Below the pieces are notes generated by a model. It was not told the DNA's origin. It saw only the letters and a list, made by a program, of their open reading frames with translations, and made no database searches. A stretch of DNA of 60,528 nucleotides from Sporichthyaceae bacterium (GTDB lineage Bacteria; Actinomycetota; Actinomycetes; Sporichthyales; Sporichthyaceae): NCBI GenBank assembly GCA_036493475.1, contig DASXPS010000025.1, positions 1 through 60,528 on the forward strand, given 5' to 3'. A program made the translations under genes and the position numbers. How positions within the stretch are numbered: position 1 is the stretch's first letter; every line of letters starts with the position of its first letter. This document shows positions 15,260 through 23,309 of this stretch, in pieces.

Positions 15260-16240
15260 TCAAGGGCGCCGCTTCTTCATCGCGTGCTGGTATTCCTCGA
15301 ACCAGATGCCCTGACACGGCCCGAACCCGATGACCCCGGCGTCGGTCTCCCAGCGGTAGACGCTGTCGTAGGCGAAGGCGTGCGGCCAGGCCACGATGGG
15401 GGAGGCCGCGATCGCCCGACCGGTCATCGCCAGCACGTTGTGCTCGCTGTCCTCGGCCTCGATCCGCTGCGCCAGCGGGAAATACAGGCTCGGATGCGTC
15501 TGGGTGACGGTGCGTTCGACCCGGATGAGGTTGCGGATCTCATCGCCGCGGCCGAGGAAGGCGAACAACGGGTCCGCCGCCTCGAAACCCACCTGGTTGA
15601 AGTACTGCCCGTCGTCGAAGTACACCGGGGTCCAGCACACCGGTGCATCGAAGCGACCGCGGCGGTCCTCGTTGCGGTCCTGGTTCCAGGACCGGTCCCG
15701 GATGGTGTTGCAGTCGATGTCGTATGTCCGGCCGTGCAGGGTGAGTTCGCCGACGCAGTGCATGAACTGCTCGCTGCCGCCGGGCTGCATCGCGCGCAGG
15801 TGGTCCTCGCCGGGAATCACCGCCGCGCGGCCGACCAGGGGGCTGAGCGCGGTCTGCTCCACCTCGAACGCGGCGCGCCCGTCCGCGCTGAGGTAGCTGA
15901 TGCGCACCTTGCGGCCGAGTTCACCGAACTCGATGCGGTACCCGCGGCAGGTCGAGATGGTGGCACCGTCGACCCGGGGCCAGGGCAGCGTCATGGAGTA
16001 GTCGAGGTGCGCCATGTCCAGCACGCAGGTGTTGTCCATGCCCTGGAAGATCTGCACGCTGCCCTGCATCAGCGGGAAGTACGGCTGGTAGCGGATGTAG
16101 CTGTAGCAACCGATCTGCGCTTCGGGGATCTGGAACCCGAAGTAGTGGGTGTGCGTGGTGTGCGGCTGGTAGCGACCGGCGTGCTCGGCCGGGTCGAGCC
16201 CGATCAGATCGCTTTCCGGGGGTGCAATGTGATGGGGCAT
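15260..16240 (-). CDS. DUF7064-like beta-rich protein paired with a phosphotransferase
   Basis: A 326-residue protein without signal peptide or membrane segment. Its aromatic-rich beta pattern (THTHYFGFQIPEAQIGCYSY; RDRSWNQDRNEDRRGRFD; HAFAYDSVYRWET) matches the actinobacterial DUF7064/7065-type group that commonly lies beside phosphotransferases and lipid-degradation genes; the label is from memory. Its ATG overlaps the stop of the upstream phosphotransferase gene, so the two are translationally coupled. A lipocalin-like or isomerase-like role on a hydrophobic substrate is possible but unproven. Confidence 0.7.
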   Translation of the reverse strand: MPHHIAPPESDLIGLDPAEHAGRYQPHTTHTHYFGFQIPEAQIGCYSYIRYQPYFPLMQGSVQIFQGMDNTCVLDMAHLDYSMTLPWPRVDGATISTCRGYRIEFGELGRKVRISYLSADGRAAFEVEQTALSPLVGRAAVIPGEDHLRAMQPGGSEQFMHCVGELTLHGRTYDIDCNTIRDRSWNQDRNEDRRGRFDAPVCWTPVYFDDGQYFNQVGFEAADPLFAFLGRGDEIRNLIRVERTVTQTHPSLYFPLAQRIEAEDSEHNVLAMTGRAIAASPIVAWPHAFAYDSVYRWETDAGVIGFGPCQGIWFEEYQHAMKKRRP

Positions 16241-17337
16241 CAGCGGTGCCCGGCCCATCCGGTGACCGGCTCGGTGGGCGCGGGCACGTCCAGGTAGTCG
16301 GCGAGCATCGCGGCGGCCGGGTTGCTCAACCACATCGTTGAATCCGCCGGCAGGATGCCGGCGTCGACCATGAGGTGCCCGGCGCGCAGCACGGCGATGG
16401 CGCCGAACACCGCGGCGTAGCGCTCGTAGTAGTCCAGGTGCCGCACCGCGTGCCCGGACAGTTCGGTGAATTGATCGAGGATGGCCGCGCGGTCCGGGAA
16501 TCCCGGCGGGCTCGGTGCGCGATAGCCCTGCGACCACAGGCGCAGCGCGTAGAGGAAGTACGCGATGTCCGCCTCGGGGCTGCCGATGCAGGCCAACTCC
16601 CAGTCCAGTGCTCCGGCGACGGTGAGGTCCTCGGCGAAGATCATGTTGCCGATCCGGGCATCGCCCCAACACAGCGCGGACCGCTCGCCGGTCGGTGCCT
16701 TCGCGCGCAGGTACTCCAGCCCGGCCTCGATGACCGAGTGGGCCAGGCCGCGGTTGCCGGTGGTGTACAGCCCGTCCAGATACTCGACCCCGGCGGCGGT
16801 CCCGTGGCGGTCGAGGCGCAGATCCCGCCGGTCGGGGTCCACGCGGGAGACGGCGGCGATCGTGGACACGGCGTTCTCGATCAGCCGTCGTTGCTGGTCG
16901 AAGGAGCACTCCAGAACCCAGCCGGTCAACGAGTACGGCGGATCGTCGGCCGGGATGCGCCCGTCGATGTGCTCCATGACCAGGAAGCGGCCGCCGAGGG
17001 CAGCCGGATCGAGTTCGACGCCCACCACGCGGGGAGCGGGCACTGGGGTGTGCTCGGCCAGCGCCCGCATAATCCGCGCCTCGGCGTCCAATCGGTAGTG
17101 CGGGAACAACCCCCTGCCGTCCTCGGGCGCCACCCGGGCCACGAACCTGCGCCGTGCCCGGGCGCCGTCCTGCAGCCAGTCCGCGGTGAACAGCATCGTC
17201 TCGCAGGACAACCCACTTGCGCGCGGGACCGTGATGTCGGAGACGGTCACCGCCGTTGCCGCGGGCAGCCGCGGGGCGAGCCAGCGCTGCAGGACGGGGC
17301 CAATTCGGCCGGGGTCGAGGCGATTGTGCAGAGCCAC
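16240..17337 (-). CDS. Phosphotransferase family protein (APH/choline-kinase fold), WGD variant
   Basis: A 365-residue kinase-fold protein. The N-lobe includes RFVARVAPEDGR and a VMEHIDGR hinge. The catalytic loop reads CWGDARIGNMIF, so the usual His of H-G-D is Trp while catalytic Asp and Asn remain; DWELA supplies the metal-binding Asp. This WGD form is common in actinobacterial relatives near lipid and steroid catabolism genes. I chose GTG 17337 because GGAG lies 8 bases upstream; the frame extends to 17412 but through repeated operator-like DNA. Two copies of a repeated element lie 25-76 bases upstream. Substrate unknown. Confidence 0.8.
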   Translation of the reverse strand: MALHNRLDPGRIGPVLQRWLAPRLPAATAVTVSDITVPRASGLSCETMLFTADWLQDGARARRRFVARVAPEDGRGLFPHYRLDAEARIMRALAEHTPVPAPRVVGVELDPAALGGRFLVMEHIDGRIPADDPPYSLTGWVLECSFDQQRRLIENAVSTIAAVSRVDPDRRDLRLDRHGTAAGVEYLDGLYTTGNRGLAHSVIEAGLEYLRAKAPTGERSALCWGDARIGNMIFAEDLTVAGALDWELACIGSPEADIAYFLYALRLWSQGYRAPSPPGFPDRAAILDQFTELSGHAVRHLDYYERYAAVFGAIAVLRAGHLMVDAGILPADSTMWLSNPAAAMLADYLDVPAPTEPVTGWAGHR

Positions 17338-17361
17338 GTCGCTCCGATCATGAACCACGGC

Positions 17362-17376
17362 ATTGTGTAGTGGCAC
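17362..17376. promoter_or_regulatory. Operator-like element, copy 1 (TTGTGTAGTGnCAC)
   Basis: ATTGTGTAGTGGCAC shares 13 bases with two other sites, at 17399 and 19069. It lies 25 bases upstream of the phosphotransferase start. Its core AGTGnCAC(T) is a short palindrome; this copy lacks the final T. It is a probable target of the TetR protein encoded at 19089. Confidence 0.6.
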
Positions 17377-17398
17377 ATCACTATGGGCACCGTAGCAG

Positions 17399-17413
17399 TT
17401 GTGTAGTGCCACT
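17399..17413. promoter_or_regulatory. Operator-like element, copy 2 (TTGTGTAGTGCCACT)
   Basis: The element contains the perfect 11-bp palindrome TAGTGCCACTA. It lies 37 bases from copy 1, upstream of the phosphotransferase/DUF7064-like operon. The same 15-bp pattern precedes the TetR gene at 19089. Confidence 0.65.
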
Positions 17414-17450
17414 AGTCAATGGCGGAGCCGGAGACGTCCCGCTCAATACC

Positions 17451-17485
17451 GATGGCGCCCCGGTGATGCGAGCCGGGGCGCCATC
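17451..17485. terminator. Intrinsic terminator, 13-bp perfect stem
   Basis: GATGGCGCCCCGG pairs perfectly with CCGGGGCGCCATC across a 9-base loop. It lies 25 bases past the stop of the minus-strand small secreted protein gene and upstream of the phosphotransferase promoter, so it insulates one from the other. Confidence 0.85.
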
Positions 17486-17510
17486 GGACGGGCGTTGGAA
17501 CGGGTGGAAC

Positions 17511-17858
17511 TCAGGGGTGCATCGGGCCGCCGTCGCTGTCGCCGTCGTCCCCGTCGGGCTTGTTGGAGGAGTCGGCGGAGTCGGCGCCCACCGCGCTCTT
17601 GCAGATCTCCTCGGCCTTGTCCTTGTCGTCCTTCACCGGTGCCTTGGCCTTCTGCGAGATCAGGTCGATGCACTTGTCGATGTCGCCCGAGCTGGCATCG
17701 CCACAGGCCTCCTTGGCGGCCTTCTTGTGCACACCGGCGGACTTGGCGTCCTTGACGCACGGGTCGGCGGCGGCGAACGCCGACGGCGCCCCCACCACGA
17801 AGGTGCCCGCGGCCAGCGTCACTGCGCCGAGAAACGAAGCGATTCGAGTGGTTCGCAT
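17511..17858 (-). CDS. Small secreted four-cysteine protein, paralogue of the 11.1-kb protein
   Basis: A 115-residue exported protein. The signal peptide ends near AFA (about residue 27). The mature domain has the same C-x17-C-x10-C-x22-C pattern as the protein at 11086-11376, with shared AG-V/L-HK and K-x-PVKD, then an acidic Asp/Ser/Gly tail missing in the paralogue. ATG 17858 sits behind GGGAGGG. Upstream flanks of the two genes also show short similar blocks. Family not recognised; an extracellular disulfide-bonded helical protein is inferred. Confidence 0.78.
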   Translation of the reverse strand: MRTTRIASFLGAVTLAAGTFVVGAPSAFAAADPCVKDAKSAGVHKKAAKEACGDASSGDIDKCIDLISQKAKAPVKDDKDKAEEICKSAVGADSADSSNKPDGDDGDSDGGPMHP

Positions 17859-18035
17859 GGTGCCCTCCCTAGGGGAATGTCCTGACGCCGCAGCTTCTGT
17901 CCGCAGGGCGACACGCGCATCCCACGCCGCGCCGCAATTCACCGGACGTTCCGCGGGATGCTGCCGACCACGCCCGGACGTTCAGGCAACGGACACCGAA
18001 TCGCTGTTGCGGCGGATAACTGACTATGGGTCAGC

Positions 18036-19022
18036 TCAGGTGACCTGCTTGCGCGGCTCGAAGTCGGTGGTGACGGTCTCGAAACCCTTGAACTGGGCAG
18101 CCGCGGCGTGCATGGCGTAGACGCGGCGGTCGACGTCGGTCAGGTCGACGTCGTCGGTGAACGGGGTCAGCAGGGCCCGTGGCCACAGCCGTTGGTTGAC
18201 CACCACGTTGACCTCGGCGGCCAACATGACGGCCAGTGAGACGAGGTAGATCCAAGCGATCAGGGCGAGCACCAGCGCGAAGCTCCCGTAAAGAGCATTG
18301 GCGTTCTGCACCTTGCGGGAGAGGTATGGCCCGGCGAGCACCTGCAGCAGTTGCCAGATCGCGGCCGTGATGACCCCGCCGACCGCGACGTCGCGCAGTC
18401 GCAGATCGGCGGAGGTGAGCAGCTTCATCGCGACCGCGAACAGCGCGGCGTTGGCGGCCACGGCGACGGCGTAGATCAGCACCTGCAGGCCGGTGTTCCA
18501 GCCGACGGTCAACCCGGTGGTGTGCGCGGCCAGCACGCTGACCACGGCCGAGACGATCAGGCCGGCGCCGAGCACCAGCAGCAATCCGAGGCTGCGCAGC
18601 CGGGAGCGGATGGGGTTGGGTTGCCGGTTGCGCGGCACGGCGTAGATCTGGTTGAAGCCGGTCTGTGCGGCCTGCATCACGCCCATCGTCCCGTAGACGG
18701 TGCCCAGCGAGCCGACGACGAGCGCCCAGCCGCTGCCGTGCAGCCCGCGCAGGTTGTCCCGGATGCTCGGCCCGAGGCCGGGGAACTGATCGAAGATCGA
18801 GCGCAGCAGGTCATCGCGCAGTCCGGGGTGCCCGTCGAGCACGAACGCGGAGACGGTGAGCAGCACCAACAGCAGCGGGAACAGCGAGACGAACCCGTAG
18901 TAGGCCACCGCGGCGGCCAGATAGGGCGCGCGGTCCTCAACGGCCTTGTAGATGACCGCGATCGGCAATCCCAGCGCCGTGTGTCGGCGCTGGGCGTGGT
19001 CCAACCGCGCGACGGCGCTCAT
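18036..19022 (-). CDS. YihY/BrkB-family inner-membrane protein
   Basis: A 328-residue multi-pass protein. AAAVAYYGFVSLFPLLLVLL near residue 40 is the hallmark first-helix pattern of the YihY/BrkB family. Five further hydrophobic segments follow, including GVITAAIWQLLQVLAGPYL and YGSFALVLALIAWIYLVSL. Function is unknown for the family. I start it at ATG 19022 (MSAVARLDHAQ); the longer frame to 19082 translates operator-like DNA. It is divergent from the TetR gene, and the shared element at 19069 lies between them. Confidence 0.87.
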   Translation of the reverse strand: MSAVARLDHAQRRHTALGLPIAVIYKAVEDRAPYLAAAVAYYGFVSLFPLLLVLLTVSAFVLDGHPGLRDDLLRSIFDQFPGLGPSIRDNLRGLHGSGWALVVGSLGTVYGTMGVMQAAQTGFNQIYAVPRNRQPNPIRSRLRSLGLLLVLGAGLIVSAVVSVLAAHTTGLTVGWNTGLQVLIYAVAVAANAALFAVAMKLLTSADLRLRDVAVGGVITAAIWQLLQVLAGPYLSRKVQNANALYGSFALVLALIAWIYLVSLAVMLAAEVNVVVNQRLWPRALLTPFTDDVDLTDVDRRVYAMHAAAAQFKGFETVTTDFEPRKQVT

Positions 19023-19068
19023 CACCGGGGTACTTCCCCAGCAGACCCCGGGAACGCATCGCCGGCAA

Positions 19069-19083
19069 TTGTGTAGTGTCACT
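19069..19083. promoter_or_regulatory. Operator-like element, copy 3 (TTGTGTAGTGTCACT)
   Basis: This shares 14 of 15 positions with copy 2 at 17399 and ends 5 bases before the TetR start codon. The palindromic core is AGTGTCACT. Position between divergent yihY-like and tetR-like genes fits autoregulation by the TetR protein. Confidence 0.7.
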
Positions 19084-19088
19084 GGTTA

Positions 19089-19697
19089 ATGAAGAGACCA
19101 CGCCGCGCTTCGACCGATGTTCGTGAGCTGCTGCTGCGGGCGGCCCGCGATGAGTTCCTGACCAAGGGCTACAGCGGCGCGACCACCAAGGCGATTGCCG
19201 CTCGGGCCGAGGTGTCCGAGACGGTGATCTTCAATCAGTTTCAGGACAAGTCCGGGCTGTTCACCGCGGCGTTCCTGGCACCGTTCGCCGAGGTGGTGAC
19301 GGAGTACCTGGAGGCCCGTAAGGACCCGGCGCACTCCTCGGAGCGGCAGCGGGTGGAGCGCTTCGTCGATCACCTGTCCCGGCTGGCGCGGGAGTACCGG
19401 CCGATCCTGATCTCGGCGATCGCGCAGCGGGTTGACGGCACGTCAGCGCCCGCGGATGACCTGCTCGACCATGTCTCGGCGGAACTGCAGAAGATCCTCG
19501 GCCTCGGCGAGCTGACCGAGGTCCCCGGGTTCGGCCCGGTCGGCCCGGCCACCCGCGCCGGCGCCGCAGCGATGGTGCTCGGCATGGCGCTGCTGGATGA
19601 CCTGATTTTCCCGCGCGATGCGCGCCGACCCAGCGACAACAGGCTGGCGGCCGAGATGACGACGATGATCCTGTGCCGACTCCGCGCCCCGGCCTGA
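19089..19697 (+). CDS. TetR-family transcriptional regulator
   Basis: A 202-residue regulator. The N-terminal DNA-binding domain (residues about 13-60) contains DEFLTKGYSGATTKAIAARA and the recognition helix region VSETVIFNQFQDKSGL; the rest is an alpha-helical ligand domain. Its ATG follows an operator-like element by 5 bases, so little or no leader exists. The same element occurs twice upstream of the phosphotransferase/DUF7064-like operon at 17.4 kb, suggesting it controls that operon, itself, and possibly yihY. Ligand unknown; an acyl or steroid CoA thioester is a guess. Confidence 0.88.
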   Translation: MKRPRRASTDVRELLLRAARDEFLTKGYSGATTKAIAARAEVSETVIFNQFQDKSGLFTAAFLAPFAEVVTEYLEARKDPAHSSERQRVERFVDHLSRLAREYRPILISAIAQRVDGTSAPADDLLDHVSAELQKILGLGELTEVPGFGPVGPATRAGAAAMVLGMALLDDLIFPRDARRPSDNRLAAEMTTMILCRLRAPA

Positions 19698-19786
19698 GCC
19701 GGGCCGCTGGGGGAGACGCCCCACCCACGTTTCCCGGCCGCTGAACCAGCAATAGCCTGTGCGCACCTGGCCAGAAGGGATCGCAC

Positions 19787-21277
19787 ATGAGCCTCACCGA
19801 CGACGTCCGCGATGTGCTGCACAGCCCGGACCGCTTCTATATCAACGGCGAGTGGGTCACGCCCAGCGCGGACACCACGTTCGAGGTGATCGACTCCGGC
19901 ACCGAGCAGCCGATCTTCCGGGTCGCCGAGGCGCAGGCAGCGGACATGCAGCAGGCGATGCACGCCGCGAGCGTGGCGTTCGAGCGGGGCCCGTGGCCGC
20001 GCATGTCGCACGCCGAGCGGGCCGGCTACATGCTGCGCTTCGCCGAGGCGCTGTCGGCGAAGATGGCGGGGTTCTCCAACATCTGGCCGCGCGAGTCCGG
20101 GGTGCTGCACTCGATCGCGTCGTTCATGTCCCCGCAGATCCCGGACCTGTTCCGGTACTACGCGAGCCTGGCCTCGACCTACCCGTTCGAGGAGGTCGTG
20201 CCGGCCATGCCGAGTCCGATTTGGGGCGAGAGTTACGGCCTGCTCGTCCGCGAACCCGTCGGTGTGGTCGCCGCGATCGTGCCGTGGAACGGCCCGCTGG
20301 ACCTGGCCGCCCTGAAACTCGCCCCGGCCTTTATTGCGGGCTGCACCACGATCCTGAAGATGTCGCCGGAGGCGCCTGCGGCCGGCTACGTGCTGGCCGC
20401 TGCGGCGGACGAGGCGGGCCTGCCGCCGGGTGTGCTCAATGTGGTGACCGCGGACCGTGAGGTCTCGGAGATGTTGGTGCGCGACCCGCGGGTGGACAAG
20501 ATCGCGTTCACCGGTTCGACCGCGGCCGGGCGGCGTATTGCGTCGTTGGCCGGTGAGCGGATTGCTCGGGTGACGTTGGAGTTGGGTGGTAAGTCGGCCG
20601 CGGTCATCCTCGACGACGCCGACATTGCGCAGGCGGCGGCCACGTTGGCCGGCGCGGAGTGCTTCCTGTCCGGGCAGGTGTGCGCGTCGCTGACCCGGAT
20701 CGTGGTGCCACGGGCGAAGCACGACGAGTTCGCCGAGGCCTTGGCCGCGGCATTCTCCGCGGTCAATGTCGGCGACCCGTTCGACGCTGCCACACAGATG
20801 GGTCCACTCACCTCGGCCCGGTTGCGCGATCGCGTCGAGGGCTACATCGCCAAGGGGGTCGACGAGGGTGCGCGGCTGGTCACCGGTGGCGGCCGGCCCA
20901 AGCACCTGGACACGGGGTACTACATCGAACCGACCGTGTTCGCCGGGGTGAACAACAAGCAGGTGATCGCGCAGGAGGAGATCTTCGGCCCGGTGCTCTC
21001 GGTCATCCCCGCGGACAGCGAACAGGACGCGATCGACATCGCCAACGACACGGTCTACGGCCTGAACGCGGCGGTATTCACCCCCGACAACACCCGCGCC
21101 CGCGACGTCGCGGCGCGGCTGCGGTCGGGGACGGTGGGCCACAACAACATGAAGATCGACTTCAGCATCGCCTTCGGTGGGTTCAAGCAGTCCGGCATCG
21201 GCCGCGAGGGCGGTACCGAGGGTCTGCGCTCCTACCTGGAGATTAAGACGGTGTTGCTGGACGGGCCGCCGGCCTAA
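19787..21277 (+). CDS. Aldehyde dehydrogenase (NAD(P)+-dependent)
   Basis: A 496-residue enzyme with the full ALDH core: VAAIVPWNGPL for cofactor binding, FTGSTAAGRRI, LELGGKSAAVIL (general base E265), GQVCASLTR with the catalytic thiol C299, EEIFGPVLSV, and FGGFKQSGIGREGG near the end. Family length is normal. AAGGGA precedes the ATG. It follows the TetR gene by about 90 bases on the same strand and overlaps the next (convergent) TetR gene by 4 bases. Aldehyde substrate unknown. Confidence 0.92.
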   Translation: MSLTDDVRDVLHSPDRFYINGEWVTPSADTTFEVIDSGTEQPIFRVAEAQAADMQQAMHAASVAFERGPWPRMSHAERAGYMLRFAEALSAKMAGFSNIWPRESGVLHSIASFMSPQIPDLFRYYASLASTYPFEEVVPAMPSPIWGESYGLLVREPVGVVAAIVPWNGPLDLAALKLAPAFIAGCTTILKMSPEAPAAGYVLAAAADEAGLPPGVLNVVTADREVSEMLVRDPRVDKIAFTGSTAAGRRIASLAGERIARVTLELGGKSAAVILDDADIAQAAATLAGAECFLSGQVCASLTRIVVPRAKHDEFAEALAAAFSAVNVGDPFDAATQMGPLTSARLRDRVEGYIAKGVDEGARLVTGGGRPKHLDTGYYIEPTVFAGVNNKQVIAQEEIFGPVLSVIPADSEQDAIDIANDTVYGLNAAVFTPDNTRARDVAARLRSGTVGHNNMKIDFSIAFGGFKQSGIGREGGTEGLRSYLEIKTVLLDGPPA

Positions 21278-21855
21278 TTGACCTGACTGAGCATCATCTG
21301 AACCCACACGTCGACGAAATCCTGGTCGTCGACCTCGACCGGGTCATGTCCCAGCAGAAGACGGAGTAGCCGCGAGGAGAACAGGGCGCCCAGTCCGACC
21401 GCGGCGAGGACCTCGGCCCGTTGCGGGTCGAGGTCCGCTCTGTTCTGTAGCCAGCCCGCGAAACTGACGTAGGTGGTGGCGATCAGGGTGTCCACGGCGC
21501 TCTGCACGAGGTCGGGGTGGGCGCGCGCCTCGGTGAGGACGATGCGCAACAGGTCGGCCTCGTGGTCGAGTTCGGCGATGGCGTAGCGGGCGAGCACGGT
21601 CAGTTCGGCGCGCAGGTCGCCGAGGCCGGTGAGGATCGCGCGAATGTCGCGCAGCGCGTCCAGGCGCCCGAGGTGGCGTTGGATGCCCGCTTCCAGCAGG
21701 GCTTGTTTGGTGGGGAAGTGGTGGTAGATCCCACCGGCGCCGGCGGTGAGGCCGGCCGCCTTTTCGATCGCGGTGATGCTCGTGCCCTTGTAGCCGTTGT
21801 GCGCGAACAGGTCCATCGCGACGTCGAGGATTCGGTCCCGAGTTGACACTGACAT
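21274..21855 (-). CDS. TetR-family transcriptional regulator
   Basis: A 193-residue regulator with a classical start RDRILDVAMDLFAHNGYKGT, then a helix-turn-helix through GGIYHHFPTKQALL. It is divergent from the ABC1-kinase/P450 operon with a 53-base spacer that holds a 16-bp inverted repeat (CTAAGT-N4-ACTTAG) next to its own start codon. The most likely targets are itself and the ABC1-kinase/P450 pair. Ligand not predictable. Confidence 0.9.
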   Translation of the reverse strand: MSVSTRDRILDVAMDLFAHNGYKGTSITAIEKAAGLTAGAGGIYHHFPTKQALLEAGIQRHLGRLDALRDIRAILTGLGDLRAELTVLARYAIAELDHEADLLRIVLTEARAHPDLVQSAVDTLIATTYVSFAGWLQNRADLDPQRAEVLAAVGLGALFSSRLLRLLLGHDPVEVDDQDFVDVWVQMMLSQVN

Positions 21856-21858
21856 GAG

Positions 21859-21874
21859 CTAAGTAAACACTTAG
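21859..21874. promoter_or_regulatory. TetR-type operator, CTAAGT-N4-ACTTAG
   Basis: A perfect 6+6 inverted repeat around AAAC in the 53-bp divergent spacer between the TetR gene (start 21855) and the ABC1-kinase gene (start 21909). Location and symmetry are typical of a TetR operator controlling both directions. Confidence 0.75.
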
Positions 21875-21908
21875 GTGGTCGGAGAAGCCATATCCGAGGG
21901 CGGTTTCG

Positions 21909-23309
21909 GTGGACGAGTCGAACCAGCAGCCGCGCGTCACGGGCGGACGAGTGGCCCGGGTCGCGCCGTTGGTCGGGATGGCCGGACGGACCGCGGGCGA
22001 GGCAGTGGCCGCGTCGCTGCGCAAGCGCCGGAACCCGGACGTTGATCTGACGGACTTTCATACCGTGCAGGCGCGTCGGTATGCGGAGCGGCTGGGGCGC
22101 TCGCGCGGGGTGCTGATGAAAGCCGGGCAGATGCTGTCCTTCATTCCCCTCGACCCCGCAGTGGAGACCCCTTATCGGGGCATCTACCAGGCCGCGTTCG
22201 CCCGGCTGCAGGACGACGCGCCGCCCATGCCGCCGCAGTTGGCAGTGGACACGATCACCGCCGAACTGGGGCGAGCGCCTTCGGTCTTGTTCGCCGACTT
22301 CGACGCCCACCCGCTGGCGGCGGCCTCGATCGGGCAGGTGCACGCCGCGACATTGCACGACGGGCGGCGCGTCGCGGTCAAGGTGCAGTACCCCGGCGTG
22401 GAGCAGGCGATCCGGGCCGATCTGAAGAACACCGAACTGTTGGCCACGTTCTTCCAACTCGTGTTCACCGTGACGCCCGGATTCTCCCGGATCAACGTGC
22501 GCGAGATGGCTCGCGAGGTGTCCGAGCGGATCGGGGAGGAGATCGATTACCGCGTCGAGGCGGCACACCAGCAACGGTTCGCCGACAGCTACGAGGGCCA
22601 TCCGTTCATCCACGTGCCGCAGGTGCTGCCCGAGCTGTCCGCTCGCCGGGTGCTGACCATGGAACTTGTCGAGGGTCTGCGCTACGCGAAAGCCCTGTCC
22701 GCCGAGCAGTCGCTGCGCGACCGCTGGGGCGAGGCGGTCTTCCGCTTTCACTGGGCCAGCTTGTTGCAGGGGGGTCTGTTCAATGCCGACCCGCACCCGG
22801 GCAACTACCTGTTCCATCCCGACGGCTCGGTCACGTTCCTGGATTTCGGCTGCGTCAAACGGTTCACCCCCGACCAGAAGACGCGCCTGGCCGAGTACGC
22901 CGACGCGCTCGTCGCCCAGGACGCGCAGCGGTTCCTGCACGCCTCCATCGGCATAGGAATGTTCGACCCTTCCGACCCGCCCGAGGCCGAGGCGTTGCTC
23001 GCCCTGTTCAACATCTTCGAGCCGGCCTACATCGCCGCGCAGCCGTTCACCTACACCCCGCAGGTCGTTGCCGAGGCCCTGCGACACGGGGCATCGCTAC
23101 GCGGCCCGTTCGGCCCCATCGCGCGCAAGCTCACCGGAGGCGGGGAGTACACCTTCGTGTCCCGGGTCGAATCCGGCATCACGTCGGTCCTCGGCGGGCT
23201 GTGCGCCACCGGCCATTGGCGGGCGATCCGCGAGGAATACGGCTGCGGCGCCCCGCCGGCCACCGAGTACGGCGCGGCCGAAGCCGCCTACCGGCAGGCC
23301 GACCGATGA
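21909..23309 (+). CDS. ABC1/UbiB atypical kinase-like protein
   Basis: A 466-residue protein of the ABC1 (ADCK/UbiB) family. Hallmarks: MKAGQMLSF (KxGQ motif replacing the Gly-rich loop), PLAAASIGQVHAATL (Ala-rich loop), VKVQYPG with the invariant Lys, NADPHPGNYLF (catalytic loop) and FLDFGCVK (DFG). The family acts in lipid and quinone metabolism; targets are unclear. The start is GTG 21909. Its TGA overlaps the ATG of a P450 gene (ATGA at 23306), so both are made together, an unusual pairing. Confidence 0.88.
   Translation: MDESNQQPRVTGGRVARVAPLVGMAGRTAGEAVAASLRKRRNPDVDLTDFHTVQARRYAERLGRSRGVLMKAGQMLSFIPLDPAVETPYRGIYQAAFARLQDDAPPMPPQLAVDTITAELGRAPSVLFADFDAHPLAAASIGQVHAATLHDGRRVAVKVQYPGVEQAIRADLKNTELLATFFQLVFTVTPGFSRINVREMAREVSERIGEEIDYRVEAAHQQRFADSYEGHPFIHVPQVLPELSARRVLTMELVEGLRYAKALSAEQSLRDRWGEAVFRFHWASLLQGGLFNADPHPGNYLFHPDGSVTFLDFGCVKRFTPDQKTRLAEYADALVAQDAQRFLHASIGIGMFDPSDPPEAEALLALFNIFEPAYIAAQPFTYTPQVVAEALRHGASLRGPFGPIARKLTGGGEYTFVSRVESGITSVLGGLCATGHWRAIREEYGCGAPPATEYGAAEAAYRQADR

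Noticed and set aside
19370-21307. A 645-residue open frame antisense to the aldehyde dehydrogenase
   Set aside because: The sense frame has every ALDH motif; the antisense frame is Arg/His/Gly-rich low-complexity typical of shadows in high-GC genes.
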